Below are positions 1 to 7,398 of a DNA stretch of 19,597 bases, one piece after another. The stretch is from Zymomonas sp. Lineage in GTDB: Bacteria > Pseudomonadota > Alphaproteobacteria > Sphingomonadales > Sphingomonadaceae. Made by a program: the position numbers and the translations under genes. The notes below the pieces were generated by a model that did no database searches, had not been told where the DNA came from, and saw only the letters and a list, made by a program, of their open reading frames with translations. Numbering within the stretch: position 1 is the stretch's first letter; every line of letters begins with the position of its first letter. The DNA lies in the NCBI GenBank assembly GCA_027489105.1, contig JAIYAJ010000543.1, positions 1 to 19,597 of the forward strand, written 5' to 3'.

Positions 1-510
1 GCCGATGCCGCCGCCGCGCGCCGCCAGCCAGACATTCTCGTTCCAGGTGTTGACGATGCCCTCCAGGCTGTCGTCGACCGAGTTGAGATAGCAGCTGATC
101 GGCAGGCCGCGTCCGGTGCCGCCGTTCGACAGGACCGGGGTCGCCGGCATGAACCACAGCTTGGAGATATAATCGTAGAGACGCTGGGCGTGCGGCTGGT
201 CGTCGGCATAGGCCGAGGCGACGCGGACGAACAGGTCCTGATAGCTCTCGCCGGGGAGGAGATAGCGATCGGTCAGCGTTTCCTTGCCGAAGTCGGTCAG
301 CAGCGCGTCGCGGCTGTGATCGACCTCGATCGGATAGAGCTGCGGACGGATCTCCATGCTGCCGCTCGACGGTTTCGCCGCAGCCTTCGCCTCTGCGGCC
401 TGGGCTTTCGCCTCGCTCTCCGCCGGTCCGGTCTTTGCGTCCTTAAACATCGAATCCATCAGGGTCGCCACGTCGTTCGTGCTCGCTTCGCTGCTGCCAG
501 AAAGGTCCAT
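1..510 (-). CDS. nrdA: Ribonucleoside-diphosphate reductase, alpha subunit (N-terminal 170 residues; runs off the left edge)
   Basis: The large subunit of class I ribonucleotide reductase makes deoxyribonucleotides from ribonucleoside diphosphates in the cytoplasm, with a NrdB radical subunit not seen here. Translation from 510 to base 1 gives 170 open codons. Residues 122-143 carry the family hallmark ATPVLSNGGTGRGLPISCYL; Cys140 matches the first redox-active cysteine of the active site. WNENVWLAARGGGIG follows at 156-170. The start is fixed because an in-frame TAG lies seven codons upstream of the ATG, and a modest GGAGA ribosome site precedes it. Residues 1-55 are Ala/Glu/Lys-rich low complexity, and conserved sequence begins near residue 57. 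No ATP-cone-like sequence is visible at the N-terminus, unlike E. coli NrdA. The family call is very secure; the gene continues outside the window. Confidence 0.96.
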   Translation of the reverse strand, partial: MDLSGSSEASTNDVATLMDSMFKDAKTGPAESEAKAQAAEAKAAAKPSSGSMEIRPQLYPIEVDHSRDALLTDFGKETLTDRYLLPGESYQDLFVRVASAYADDQPHAQRLYDYISKLWFMPATPVLSNGGTGRGLPISCYLNSVDDSLEGIVNTWNENVWLAARGGGIG

Positions 511-727
511 CGGCCCGTCTCCGCCACACTATCCATGAACTGGTTCGTACCAGTCCTGTTCCGTTTGCGTTCGACTCAGGCTGTCTGCTCAAGATAGTGG
601 ATCCCCGCGCCGTTACCAGCGCAATCGCCCCCCTTATCCCCGCTTTTCACAGCGCTGCGCGATTCTCCCCGCCGGGAACATGGTCCCCGGACGCGTCCAC
701 CACCACTAGCGCTGCCCCTGTTGTCTT

Positions 728-743
728 ACACAACCTATAGTGC
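728..743 (-). promoter_or_regulatory. Candidate NrdR box upstream of nrdA
   Basis: ACACAACCTATAGTGC matches the 16-base NrdR consensus ACACWATATATWGTGT at 13 positions, including both ACAC/GTG ends. NrdR is the dedicated repressor of bacterial ribonucleotide reductase genes and normally binds two boxes about 31 bp apart. A second, degenerate match (8 of 16) lies exactly 31 bp away at 697-712. The box covers the candidate -10 of nrdA, so binding would block polymerase. The main box is fairly convincing; the partner is weak. Confidence 0.6.
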
Positions 744-764
744 CTCATCTGAGTCCGGACGCAA
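735..764 (-). promoter_or_regulatory. Candidate sigma-70-type promoter for nrdA
   Basis: Read on the minus strand, TTGCGT (759-764) and CTATAG (735-740) are separated by 18 bases, a reasonable vegetative -35/-10 pair. Transcription would start near 728 and give a leader of about 218 bases before the nrdA ATG at 510. The NrdR-like box at 728-743 covers the -10 element, which is where known NrdR boxes sit. Inferred from motif and position only. Confidence 0.4.
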
Positions 765-997
765 GAGTCAAAATGACATTAACGAGACTCGTTTCGTCGC
801 TTCGACGAACCGAACCTCCGCCCCCTTGACGCGATGGAATACTGAGTCGGATCAGCCATTTGCCCGTGCCGGCGGAACGAAGGCGCAACAAAAGAATCTG
901 TGGATGAAATAATGTGGTGCGGATTTCTGATGGCGGCTCCCGCTCAGCGCTTGCGCGCGAAGGCCGGGGGGCGACGCAACGCGCACGCTGACGATCG

Positions 998-1279
998 TCA
1001 GTCGCCGCCGCCGTCGCCTCCGCTGCCGCAGTCCCCGCCTGCGACACCGTCGTCGCAACTCGTTCCTCCGTCTGCCCCGATCTGAACCCGGCCATCGGAG
1101 CGGACTTCCTTCGACCGGCGCTGACGGGAGAAGAGATGCAGCAGCCCGACCAGGGCCAGCACGCCCAATGCCAGCAGCGCTGCGAGGCTGGTCATCCGGC
1201 CAGCCAGGAGCGAGGCGGCGACAACGCCGCATGCGGGAAAGGCCAGGAAGAGGTAAGCGATACCGAGCCATCGAGGCAT
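998..1279 (-). CDS. Small two-helix membrane protein with Gly/Asp/Cys-rich tail
   Basis: This 93-residue protein has two hydrophobic segments (about residues 5-26 and 30-49), a basic stretch SRQRRSKEVR (51-60) expected on the cytoplasmic side, and a tail of Gly, Asp and two Cys (69-93) ending GDCGSGGDGGGD. I do not recognise a named family. The reading frame extends upstream to 1324, but the ATG at 1279 is preferred: it has GGGAG seven bases upstream and places the first helix at the N-terminus. It lies upstream of nrdA on the same strand, separated by the nrdA control region, so it is probably a separate transcription unit. The paired Cys in the tail could bind metal or form a disulfide, which is speculative. 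Confidence 0.6.
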   Translation of the reverse strand: MPRWLGIAYLFLAFPACGVVAASLLAGRMTSLAALLALGVLALVGLLHLFSRQRRSKEVRSDGRVQIGADGGTSCDDGVAGGDCGSGGDGGGD

Positions 1280-1414
1280 GGGCGGCTCCCGCTGATCGTG
1301 CGCGCACCAGGGAACCGGCGCCACATCGCACGCTATGTCGTCCGCAGGCCAGATGGAAAATCGGCCATCTCGTCAGGCGTTCTGCTCCGCTTCTTCTCGG
1401 CACTCAAACAGCAT

Positions 1415-1447
1415 CACGCCCCCTCCCGGCTGGCGGGAGAGGGCGTG
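1415..1447. repeat. REP-like GC-rich hairpin
   Basis: Two 14-base arms, CACGCCCCCTCCCG and CGGGAGAGGGCGTG, pair with one C/A mismatch around a 5-base loop. It lies in the 279-bp gene-free stretch 1280-1558 between the autotransporter stop and the small membrane protein. No T-run follows on either strand, so it is not a classic intrinsic terminator. It has the look of a dispersed extragenic palindrome, but copy number elsewhere cannot be judged from here. Confidence 0.45.
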
Positions 1448-1531
1448 GGTACGCGGGTACAGGGTGGGACGGGCTGGCGGTCAGGGGGCTCGATGACCGG
1501 CTTCCTTGGGAAAGCACCCGTCCCGGAGATA

Positions 1532-1548
1532 CCCTCCTGCAAGGAGGG
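1532..1548. terminator. Short hairpin just past the autotransporter stop, possible terminator
   Basis: CCCTCCT and AGGAGGG form a perfect 7-bp stem with a 3-base loop, 11 bases beyond the stop codon of the minus-strand autotransporter gene. There is no U-run, so it may only slow polymerase or protect the 3' end. GGGACGGG near 1466 could also pair with CCCGTCCC near 1518, making a larger nested structure with the hairpin at 1415-1447. Confidence 0.35.
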
Positions 1549-1558
1549 ATGGGGTGGG

Positions 1559-4500
1559 TCAGAGACCGACGACGAGGCTTGCGCGGATCGAGAGGGCGGC
1601 GCGGCCCTGCTGTTCCTCGGCGCCGGCTTCGCCACCGATCTGGAAGCCGTTACCGCCACCGACGGCGCGGATCTTGCCGATCCAGCCGCTGGTGCGGTCC
1701 TCGGGCACCAGCGTGAAGGCGGTGCCGCCCTTGAAGCGCGCGGTGGTGCTGCCGAGCGACCCGCCGACCAGCTCGCGGCGGCCGCCCTCGGCCTCGATGC
1801 GGAACCAGCCGGCATCCTCATTCTGGCCGCCGAAGTCGAAGCCCGCCGCGAGGCTGGCGGTCGCCGCCAGTTCGTCCGAACTGCGGCCGTCGACGATCAG
1901 GTTGAAGCCGTCGCCGCCACCGGTCTCGGAATAGGCCTTTTCCTTGAGCTTGTAATAATCGAGCGCGGCTTTCGGGCGGAGGCTGAACGAGCCCATGTGC
2001 AGCGTGTAGGCGGCGCCGGCTGCGGCCGAAAGCAAGCGGCCGCTCCACGCGCCCTTGGCGACGCGTTCGACCGCGTCGGTGCCGGTCGACTCCTGGAAAC
2101 GGCGGGTGCCCTTGAAGTCGACATGGCCATAGGAAGCGCGGGTCCAGCCCTGGAACGGACCCCAATAGCCGCGCCAATAGCCCGAGACCTCATATTGACC
2201 GGCATCGACCTTGTTGTCGGTCCCGCCGTCCGCGTCCTTGCCGTAAAGATAGGCGAGGCCGATGCCGAAGCTGCCGAGATCGGTCTTGATCTCCGCGCCG
2301 CCCGAGGCGCCCCAACCGCTGATGTCGTAGGATGCGGTGTCGCCCAGGCTCTTCGACGTGCCCCAGCCGACCTGCTGCAGCCAGAAGCCCCAATTGCCCA
2401 TATCGGCGAAGGGTGCGTTCGGATCGGCGAGGAAGCTGGCCGTCGCGCGCGATCCCATCGTCACCGTCTCGAACGCGCCGCCGGCATGATCCGGCAGCAT
2501 CTGCTTGACCTTGCGGCGGAAGCTGTCGCCATCGGTGGTAGCGAGATAGGAGCCCGCGATCTTGTCGTCCTTGGCAAGCGCGGCGAAGATTGCGTTGTAG
2601 GCTGTCGCCTGCGACCGATTGAGACCCAGCTCGGTCGTCGTCTTGCGCTTGATGTCGATCGCCAGTTCGGTGGTCGAGACAGCGGCGACATTGCCCTTGA
2701 ACATGAAGGGCAGGAGCGTGCCATTGGCCGAGAGATTGCCCGCGCCCGTCACCGAGCCCGCCTTGAGGAAGGTGTAGCGGCCTTCGGCGCCGGTCACGCC
2801 CGACAGCTTGACGAGTACCTTCGACCCCGAGGCGAAGCTGGCGTCGCCGGCGACCTGGTAGAGCGTGCTCGAACGGCTCGCCACGTCGATCGACACGCCT
2901 AGCGTGCCCGACCCGCCGACCGACAGGGTGCGCAGCGAAGCGGTGGTGCGGCCGATGTCGATCGACCCACCGTTGACGTTCAGGGCGAGTCCTTGGCCAT
3001 TGAGCAGGCCGCCGGTAAACTTTGCGCCGCTGTTGACGGTCATCCGGTCGCTGCCGCCACCGAAGTCGATGTCGCCGGAATAGGTCGAGGTGCCCGACAG
3101 CGAGACGATGTCGTTGCCCGCGCCGAAGCTCGCCTTGCCTGCATAGGCAGCGTCGCCCGACAGCAGCAGCTGGTTGGCGCCCGCGCCGAAGCTGCTGTTG
3201 CCCGTCATCGTGCCGTCGGCGATGTCGAAGACGTCGTTGCCCGCGCCGAAGCGGACGTCGCCGGTAATGGCGGGGGCCGCGACGCCGCTCGCGACGACGG
3301 TCTGGCCGACCCGCGCGCCGCGGTTGTTGGCCGACAGGTCGATCGCGACATTGCGTCCGGCGGATGCGCCGGTGGCGCTGATCGTGCCGCTGTTGTCGAT
3401 CTTGTCGACCTCGCCAGACATGTCGAGGATGGCGATGGCGGTCGCGCCATTGTTCGACGCGGTCCCGCTGGCGGCGGCGCGGATGGTGCCGCTGTTGCTG
3501 ATCGTGAAGGTCTTGCCGCCCTGGTCGATCTGCAGTGCGACGCTGCGGGCGTTCGCTGCATTGGTACCGGCGGCCTGGACGATGCCCGAGACCTTGACGG
3601 TCGGAACCTGCGCGCCGGAGCCGATGCGCATCGCGGTCGCGCTGGCGCCGCTCGCATTGACCGTACCTCTGATCGTTGCGCCGCCTGCGATCGTCACCGG
3701 AGCGCCTTGCCCCCCGATGACCAGGCCGTTGCCGTCGACGCCCGCATAAGTGCCCTGGCCGGAGATGGTGCCTTCGATCACCAGGCCATGGCCGTCGCCA
3801 TTGCCGGGCAGCGCGCCGATCGTGACCGAGCGGTTCGCCGCGCCGATCTGTACTGCGGCGGCGGAGCCGAAGGAGGTGATGGCGGCATTGCCTTCCTTGG
3901 CGTCCTCGATGCCGTCCTTGTCCTCGTCATTGTCGGTGGTGCTGTTGTCCTTGGGCGCGACGGCAAAGACGACGCCACCTGCGACGTCGCCCGCGATGCG
4001 GACGGCGGGGCCGCCTTGCAGCAGATCGTCGGCGTCTAGTTTGGACGTGTCGGTCGGCGGGGTGGTGGCGCGATAGCCGGTCGCGGTAACCGTGCCCTGC
4101 ACGACCAGCGAGCCGTTGATGTTGCCCTCGAGCGATGCGCCGACTGCGTCCTTGCCGACGACCGCGATCGATCCGGCGAGGCGCACGGCGGTGGTCGGCT
4201 GGCCGACGACGGCCGCCTGGACCCCGCCGGTCACGTCGCCCAGGCGGACGCCGACCGAACGATCGCCGACGACGCTGATCGTGCCATCGGTGACGAACTT
4301 GCCGTCGAGCCGTCCCCCGGTCTGGACGGCGGCGGAATCCTTGCCCTCCACCGAAATCTGCCCGTTGTTGATGATGTCGCCAGTGAAGGCGCCCATGGTG
4401 CGGATGCCATAGCGGCCGGTGCCGGCCGCGACCGGGCCATCGACATCGCCATCCTTGTCGTCATCGGCGGGGACATAGGTCTCGTCGATGATGATCTTGG

Positions 4501-4807
4501 CGTTGGCGGCGTTGGTGATCGAACCCGTCAGGCCTGCTTCGGCGCGAATGCCGATCGTGTTGTCGACATTGGTGATCTGGATCGTGCCCTCGTTGACGAC
4601 CTTGTTCGCGCTGTCGAGGAAGACGGCTGCGCCGCCGGTGGTCGGAACGACCGATCCGGCGGAGGTGATGCGGATATCGTCGCGCGCACCGGCCTTGATC
4701 GTGGAGGTCCGGATCGGCGCGGTGCGCTTGTCGGCAACGGTCGTTTCGGCGTGCGCCGGAACAGCGACGAGCGCGGCGAGGCAGGTGGAGGCGAGCAAAT
4801 GGCGCAT
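1559..4807 (-). CDS. Autotransporter outer-membrane beta-barrel protein (type Va secretion)
   Basis: This 1082-residue exported protein has a signal peptide (1-20, ending AHA), a long passenger (about 21-720) and a C-terminal translocator barrel (about 785-1082). The passenger is rich in short beta-helix-type repeats such as NEGTIQIT, NNGQISVEG, SNSGTIRAA and DNSGTISATG. Four 20-21-residue coils begin with FGAGND, FGAGAN, FGAGND and FGGGSD at 520, 540, 561 and 582. Two perfect DxDxDGxxD calcium-type loops occur at 115-123 and 294-302. Barrel strands show alternating aromatic residues, for example SGYWRGYWGPFQGW. The last residue is Leu (ASLVVGL) instead of the usual Phe. GAGGGA lies about 13 bases before the ATG, rather far. 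It follows the TonB-receptor gene by 152 bp on the same strand and may share its regulation. Passenger function is unknown; adhesion is a guess. Confidence 0.9.
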   Translation of the reverse strand: MRHLLASTCLAALVAVPAHAETTVADKRTAPIRTSTIKAGARDDIRITSAGSVVPTTGGAAVFLDSANKVVNEGTIQITNVDNTIGIRAEAGLTGSITNAANAKIIIDETYVPADDDKDGDVDGPVAAGTGRYGIRTMGAFTGDIINNGQISVEGKDSAAVQTGGRLDGKFVTDGTISVVGDRSVGVRLGDVTGGVQAAVVGQPTTAVRLAGSIAVVGKDAVGASLEGNINGSLVVQGTVTATGYRATTPPTDTSKLDADDLLQGGPAVRIAGDVAGGVVFAVAPKDNSTTDNDEDKDGIEDAKEGNAAITSFGSAAAVQIGAANRSVTIGALPGNGDGHGLVIEGTISGQGTYAGVDGNGLVIGGQGAPVTIAGGATIRGTVNASGASATAMRIGSGAQVPTVKVSGIVQAAGTNAANARSVALQIDQGGKTFTISNSGTIRAAASGTASNNGATAIAILDMSGEVDKIDNSGTISATGASAGRNVAIDLSANNRGARVGQTVVASGVAAPAITGDVRFGAGNDVFDIADGTMTGNSSFGAGANQLLLSGDAAYAGKASFGAGNDIVSLSGTSTYSGDIDFGGGSDRMTVNSGAKFTGGLLNGQGLALNVNGGSIDIGRTTASLRTLSVGGSGTLGVSIDVASRSSTLYQVAGDASFASGSKVLVKLSGVTGAEGRYTFLKAGSVTGAGNLSANGTLLPFMFKGNVAAVSTTELAIDIKRKTTTELGLNRSQATAYNAIFAALAKDDKIAGSYLATTDGDSFRRKVKQMLPDHAGGAFETVTMGSRATASFLADPNAPFADMGNWGFWLQQVGWGTSKSLGDTASYDISGWGASGGAEIKTDLGSFGIGLAYLYGKDADGGTDNKVDAGQYEVSGYWRGYWGPFQGWTRASYGHVDFKGTRRFQESTGTDAVERVAKGAWSGRLLSAAAGAAYTLHMGSFSLRPKAALDYYKLKEKAYSETGGGDGFNLIVDGRSSDELAATASLAAGFDFGGQNEDAGWFRIEAEGGRRELVGGSLGSTTARFKGGTAFTLVPEDRTSGWIGKIRAVGGGNGFQIGGEAGAEEQQGRAALSIRASLVVGL
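3002..3250 (-). repeat. Four in-frame 20-21-residue repeats within the autotransporter passenger
   Basis: Residues 520-602 of the autotransporter contain four consecutive units starting FGAGND, FGAGAN, FGAGND and FGGGSD, each followed by a hydrophobic strand and an SG turn. The period suits one coil of a right-handed beta-helix or a Gly-Asp beta-roll. The DNA copies share the inverse of 'ttgcccgcgccgaag' several times, pointing to internal duplication. Confidence 0.7.
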
Positions 4808-4959
4808 CAGATGTGAGATCCCTCTTGGCTATCGGGGAAGGGGCGCTCGACCGGCGTCCTTCGTCCCGCATGCTCCCAAGACGGGGACCTGCGCGCGCAG
4901 CCTTGGAGAAAAATGTAAGGAGGCCGGAAACTTGCGTTGCGACGCCAGTGCGCGACGGA
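4808..4959 (-). other. Gap between TonB-receptor and autotransporter genes; possible separate promoter
   Basis: This 152-bp stretch has no gene. On the minus strand CCTTACATTTTTCTCC (4905-4920) is an AT-rich patch in otherwise GC-rich DNA. Downstream lies a perfect 12-base palindrome CTGCGCGCGCAG (4889-4900), nested between CCAAG and CTTGG. The T-run precedes this hairpin in the direction of transcription, so it is not a terminator for the receptor gene. The patch may be a promoter for the autotransporter, perhaps one read by the neighbouring ECF sigma factor. Confidence 0.3.
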
Positions 4960-7398
4960 TCAGAAGCTGCGGTCGAGCCCGATGCGGATGGTGCGCGGGC
5001 GCAGCGGGGTGATCTGCCGACCGCCGTTCATGGCGAAGGGCGTGCCCAGCGCAAAGCGGTTGCCGATCGCGTCGGTGAGATTGGTCACGCCGATGCTGAC
5101 CCCGAAGTCCGGGCGGCCGATGCGCGCGGTCAGCGCGGTGTCGACATAGTCGCCCTGAAGGTCGCCGAGGATTGGCCCGATGCCTAGCCGCGACTTGCCG
5201 ATATAGCGGACCCACCCATTGATTCGCAGGTCGAACCGATCGTCCAGAGCGACCTTGTAGTCGGCGCCGACCCGCATCGTGAAACGTGCGACATTGGGGA
5301 TACGACCCAGTCCTTCGGCGAGTTCTATGGTGCCGGTGTCGACCTGCGCGGTTGCCGACTGCGCCAATTGCGCGAGCAGGGTCAGCAGCGCGGTCGAGGG
5401 ATCGGTGACGCGGCTGTTATTATATGTCGCCGCCGCGTCGATCACGAAATCGTCGATCGGGCTCCAGCCGATTGCGCCGCTGAGCGAATAGATGCGCCCG
5501 TCGCCAATATTGTCGGTGGTTGGCAGGCCCCCTGCATCGATGAAATCGGCCTGGATGTTGCGCCAGCGGGTGTAACTCAGGCTGAGCGACAGATCGATCG
5601 GATCGCGTCCGCGCTGGCCGTAGCGCAGCCCGGTTTCCATCGTCGACACCCGGTCGTTGAGGAAGCGCCTTACGAAGCCGCCCTCGACCGCGAGGCCGCC
5701 TGGGCGGAAGCCTTCCTGATAGCGCGCGAACAGGAGCAGGCGTGGGAGCAACTCGGCGGAAATCGAGGCGGATGGCAGGATCCGCTCCTCGGTGCGCCGT
5801 GCTACGATGGCGGCACGAAGGGCTACGAGCGAAGGCAGGAAAACAGGGCTCGCCTGCTCGGCTCCACCGCCGAGCCGCGACCGCGTGTAGCGCGCGCCGC
5901 CGGTGACGGTCATGCCGCGCAACGGCTCGACGCTCGCCTCGGCATAGGCGGTGAATTCGCTGATCCGGTTGGTGACTCCGGTAACGGGCAGAGGTTGCCC
6001 GACCGGCCCCAGCGCACGATCGAGGTCGGTGCGGTTATGCGTATAGCTGGCGCCGACGACCCAGCCGAAACCGTCCCGGGTCGCCCGCCACAGCCGGTTC
6101 TCGGAGGAGAACATGCGGGTGCTGTTGGTCTGGCGGAACTGCCGGTCCTGCCCGATCACGCTCGCATCGTAATTTTCGCGAAGGTTCTGGCGGACATAAC
6201 CGGTCGACGACAGGAAGGAGAGCCCGTCCCACTGTTTGGAGACGACGACCTCGCCCAGCCCATAGTCGGCGTCGAACCCGCCGGCGACGCGGCTGGCGCG
6301 ATTGAGGCCGCCCAGCGCGCGGTCGGCATATTGGCCGTCGCGCCCTTCATTGTCCTGGTAGACGCCGCCCAGATCGACCGTCCATCCATCGCCCATGTCG
6401 AAGCGGAGCGTGGCCCGGCCACCAGCGACGCGGGTGCGGTTGATATCGCGCTTCCGCCGCCAGACATCGTCGATATAGCCGCCTTCGGTCAGCCCATAGC
6501 CGACCGCGCGGAGCGCGATGCGGTCACCCGCGACGGGGATGTTGACCATCCCGCCGATGTCGCCCGACGGGTCGCCATGCTGGGTGGCGGCGAAGCCGGC
6601 TGAAAGCGCAGCGCTCGTCTCGCCCATGCGCGGCGCGTTGCGGATCACACGGATCACGCCGCCGAGCGACCCTGCGCCATAGAGCGTACCCTGCGGCCCC
6701 TCCAAAATCTCGACCGACTGGATGTCGTAGAGGCGCAGGTCGGGATCGGGCGCATTGTAGGTCAGCCGCATGTCGCCCAGATATTGGCCGACGGTTGCCT
6801 GGGTCGGGCCGGTGAAGCTCGAATCGGCAATGCCCCGGATGAACAGCTTGTTGCGGCCGGCGCCGAGATGGGTCGAGGACAGGCTGGCGACGCGGGCGAG
6901 GACCGATTCCATGCCTTGTTCGCCGCCGAAGGCCAGGTCGGCTCCGTCGAGCAGGCTGACCGAGCCCGCAAAGTCGCGCAGACGGGTGTCGCGCTTCGAC
7001 GCGGTGACGACGATCGACTGGTCGTCTTCGGTGATGATCGGGGGCGTTGCGGCGCCAGGGCGGCTCTCGCTGCGCCCCGTCTCTGCCGGGACGATGCGAA
7101 ACGCGTTGCCGCCGATTGCGACGAGGCGCGCCCGGCTGCCGCGCAGCAGCGTCCGCAGCGCCTTTTCGGCGTCCATCCGGCCGCGCAGCGCCGCTACGCG
7201 CATCGTCCAGATCGTGCGGTCCGAGACGCTGACCGACGCGCCCGTCTGCTTCGCCAGAACCGCGATGACCTCTCCCAGCTGTCCCGCAGGCAGGTCGAGC
7301 GGCTTCGCCTCCGCAGCCACGATCTGGGCCGGGATCATGAGGGCGATAAGCGCGAGGGGGAACGATCGGATCACGGGGTGCGCGGTGCCAATATCCAT
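4960..7398 (-). CDS. TonB-dependent outer-membrane receptor with N-terminal STN signalling domain (FecA-type)
   Basis: This outer-membrane transporter takes up an unidentified ligand using TonB energy and, through its N-terminal domain, can signal to the FecR-like protein encoded upstream. The 812 residues comprise a signal peptide (RSFPLALIALMIPAQIVAAEA, 11-31), an STN domain (about 33-105, LDLPAGQLGEVIAVLAKQTG onward), a TonB box region near 125-135 (QSIVVTASKRD), a plug (140-255, with SVEILEGPQGTLYGAGSLGG) and a 22-strand barrel ending RIGLDRSF. The ATG at 7398 overlaps fecR by 28 bases. The GTG at 7374 is at least as likely: it makes a 4-base GTGA overlap with the fecR stop and starts directly at the signal peptide (804 residues). 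Neither has a strong ribosome site. The STN domain plus adjacent sigma and FecR genes place it in the cell-surface signalling class. The substrate cannot be read from sequence. Confidence 0.93.
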   Translation of the reverse strand: MDIGTAHPVIRSFPLALIALMIPAQIVAAEAKPLDLPAGQLGEVIAVLAKQTGASVSVSDRTIWTMRVAALRGRMDAEKALRTLLRGSRARLVAIGGNAFRIVPAETGRSESRPGAATPPIITEDDQSIVVTASKRDTRLRDFAGSVSLLDGADLAFGGEQGMESVLARVASLSSTHLGAGRNKLFIRGIADSSFTGPTQATVGQYLGDMRLTYNAPDPDLRLYDIQSVEILEGPQGTLYGAGSLGGVIRVIRNAPRMGETSAALSAGFAATQHGDPSGDIGGMVNIPVAGDRIALRAVGYGLTEGGYIDDVWRRKRDINRTRVAGGRATLRFDMGDGWTVDLGGVYQDNEGRDGQYADRALGGLNRASRVAGGFDADYGLGEVVVSKQWDGLSFLSSTGYVRQNLRENYDASVIGQDRQFRQTNSTRMFSSENRLWRATRDGFGWVVGASYTHNRTDLDRALGPVGQPLPVTGVTNRISEFTAYAEASVEPLRGMTVTGGARYTRSRLGGGAEQASPVFLPSLVALRAAIVARRTEERILPSASISAELLPRLLLFARYQEGFRPGGLAVEGGFVRRFLNDRVSTMETGLRYGQRGRDPIDLSLSLSYTRWRNIQADFIDAGGLPTTDNIGDGRIYSLSGAIGWSPIDDFVIDAAATYNNSRVTDPSTALLTLLAQLAQSATAQVDTGTIELAEGLGRIPNVARFTMRVGADYKVALDDRFDLRINGWVRYIGKSRLGIGPILGDLQGDYVDTALTARIGRPDFGVSIGVTNLTDAIGNRFALGTPFAMNGGRQITPLRPRTIRIGLDRSF

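Larger units (their letters stand above)
573..898. promoter_or_regulatory. Cluster of seven GANTC (CcrM-type) sites in the nrdA upstream region
   Basis: GANTC pentamers occur at 573-577, 661-665, 751-755, 765-769, 786-790, 844-848 and 894-898. In about 490 bp of DNA at this base composition one or two would be expected. One is at the centre of a perfect 13-base palindrome, AACGAGACTCGTT (781-793), followed by a 7-bp hairpin at 793-809. In alphaproteobacteria CcrM methylates GANTC, and GcrA reads the methylation state to time transcription in the cell cycle. A one-mismatch DnaA-box-like 9-mer lies at 899-907 (TCATCCACA on minus). No convincing gene was found in 511-997. Confidence 0.4.

Noticed and set aside
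721..912. 63-residue plus-strand ORF in the nrdA upstream region
   Set aside because: Begins at TTG without a ribosome site and overlaps the NrdR box and GANTC cluster; no recognisable protein pattern.
1136..2902. 588-residue plus-strand open frame, antisense to the autotransporter gene
   Set aside because: Frame opened by GC-rich codon bias opposite a clear autotransporter; no signal, domain or ribosome site, and composition is Ala/Arg/Gly noise.
2993..4039. 348-residue plus-strand open frame opposite the autotransporter passenger
   Set aside because: Repetitive Ala/Val/Asp/Arg composition mirrors the repeats of the real gene on the other strand.
4876..4905. Hairpin after the TonB-receptor gene as an intrinsic terminator
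   Set aside because: The T-run lies before rather than after the hairpin in the direction of transcription.
5368..6603. 411-residue plus-strand open frame opposite the TonB receptor
   Set aside because: Antisense shadow; the minus strand encodes STN, plug and barrel motifs without interruption.
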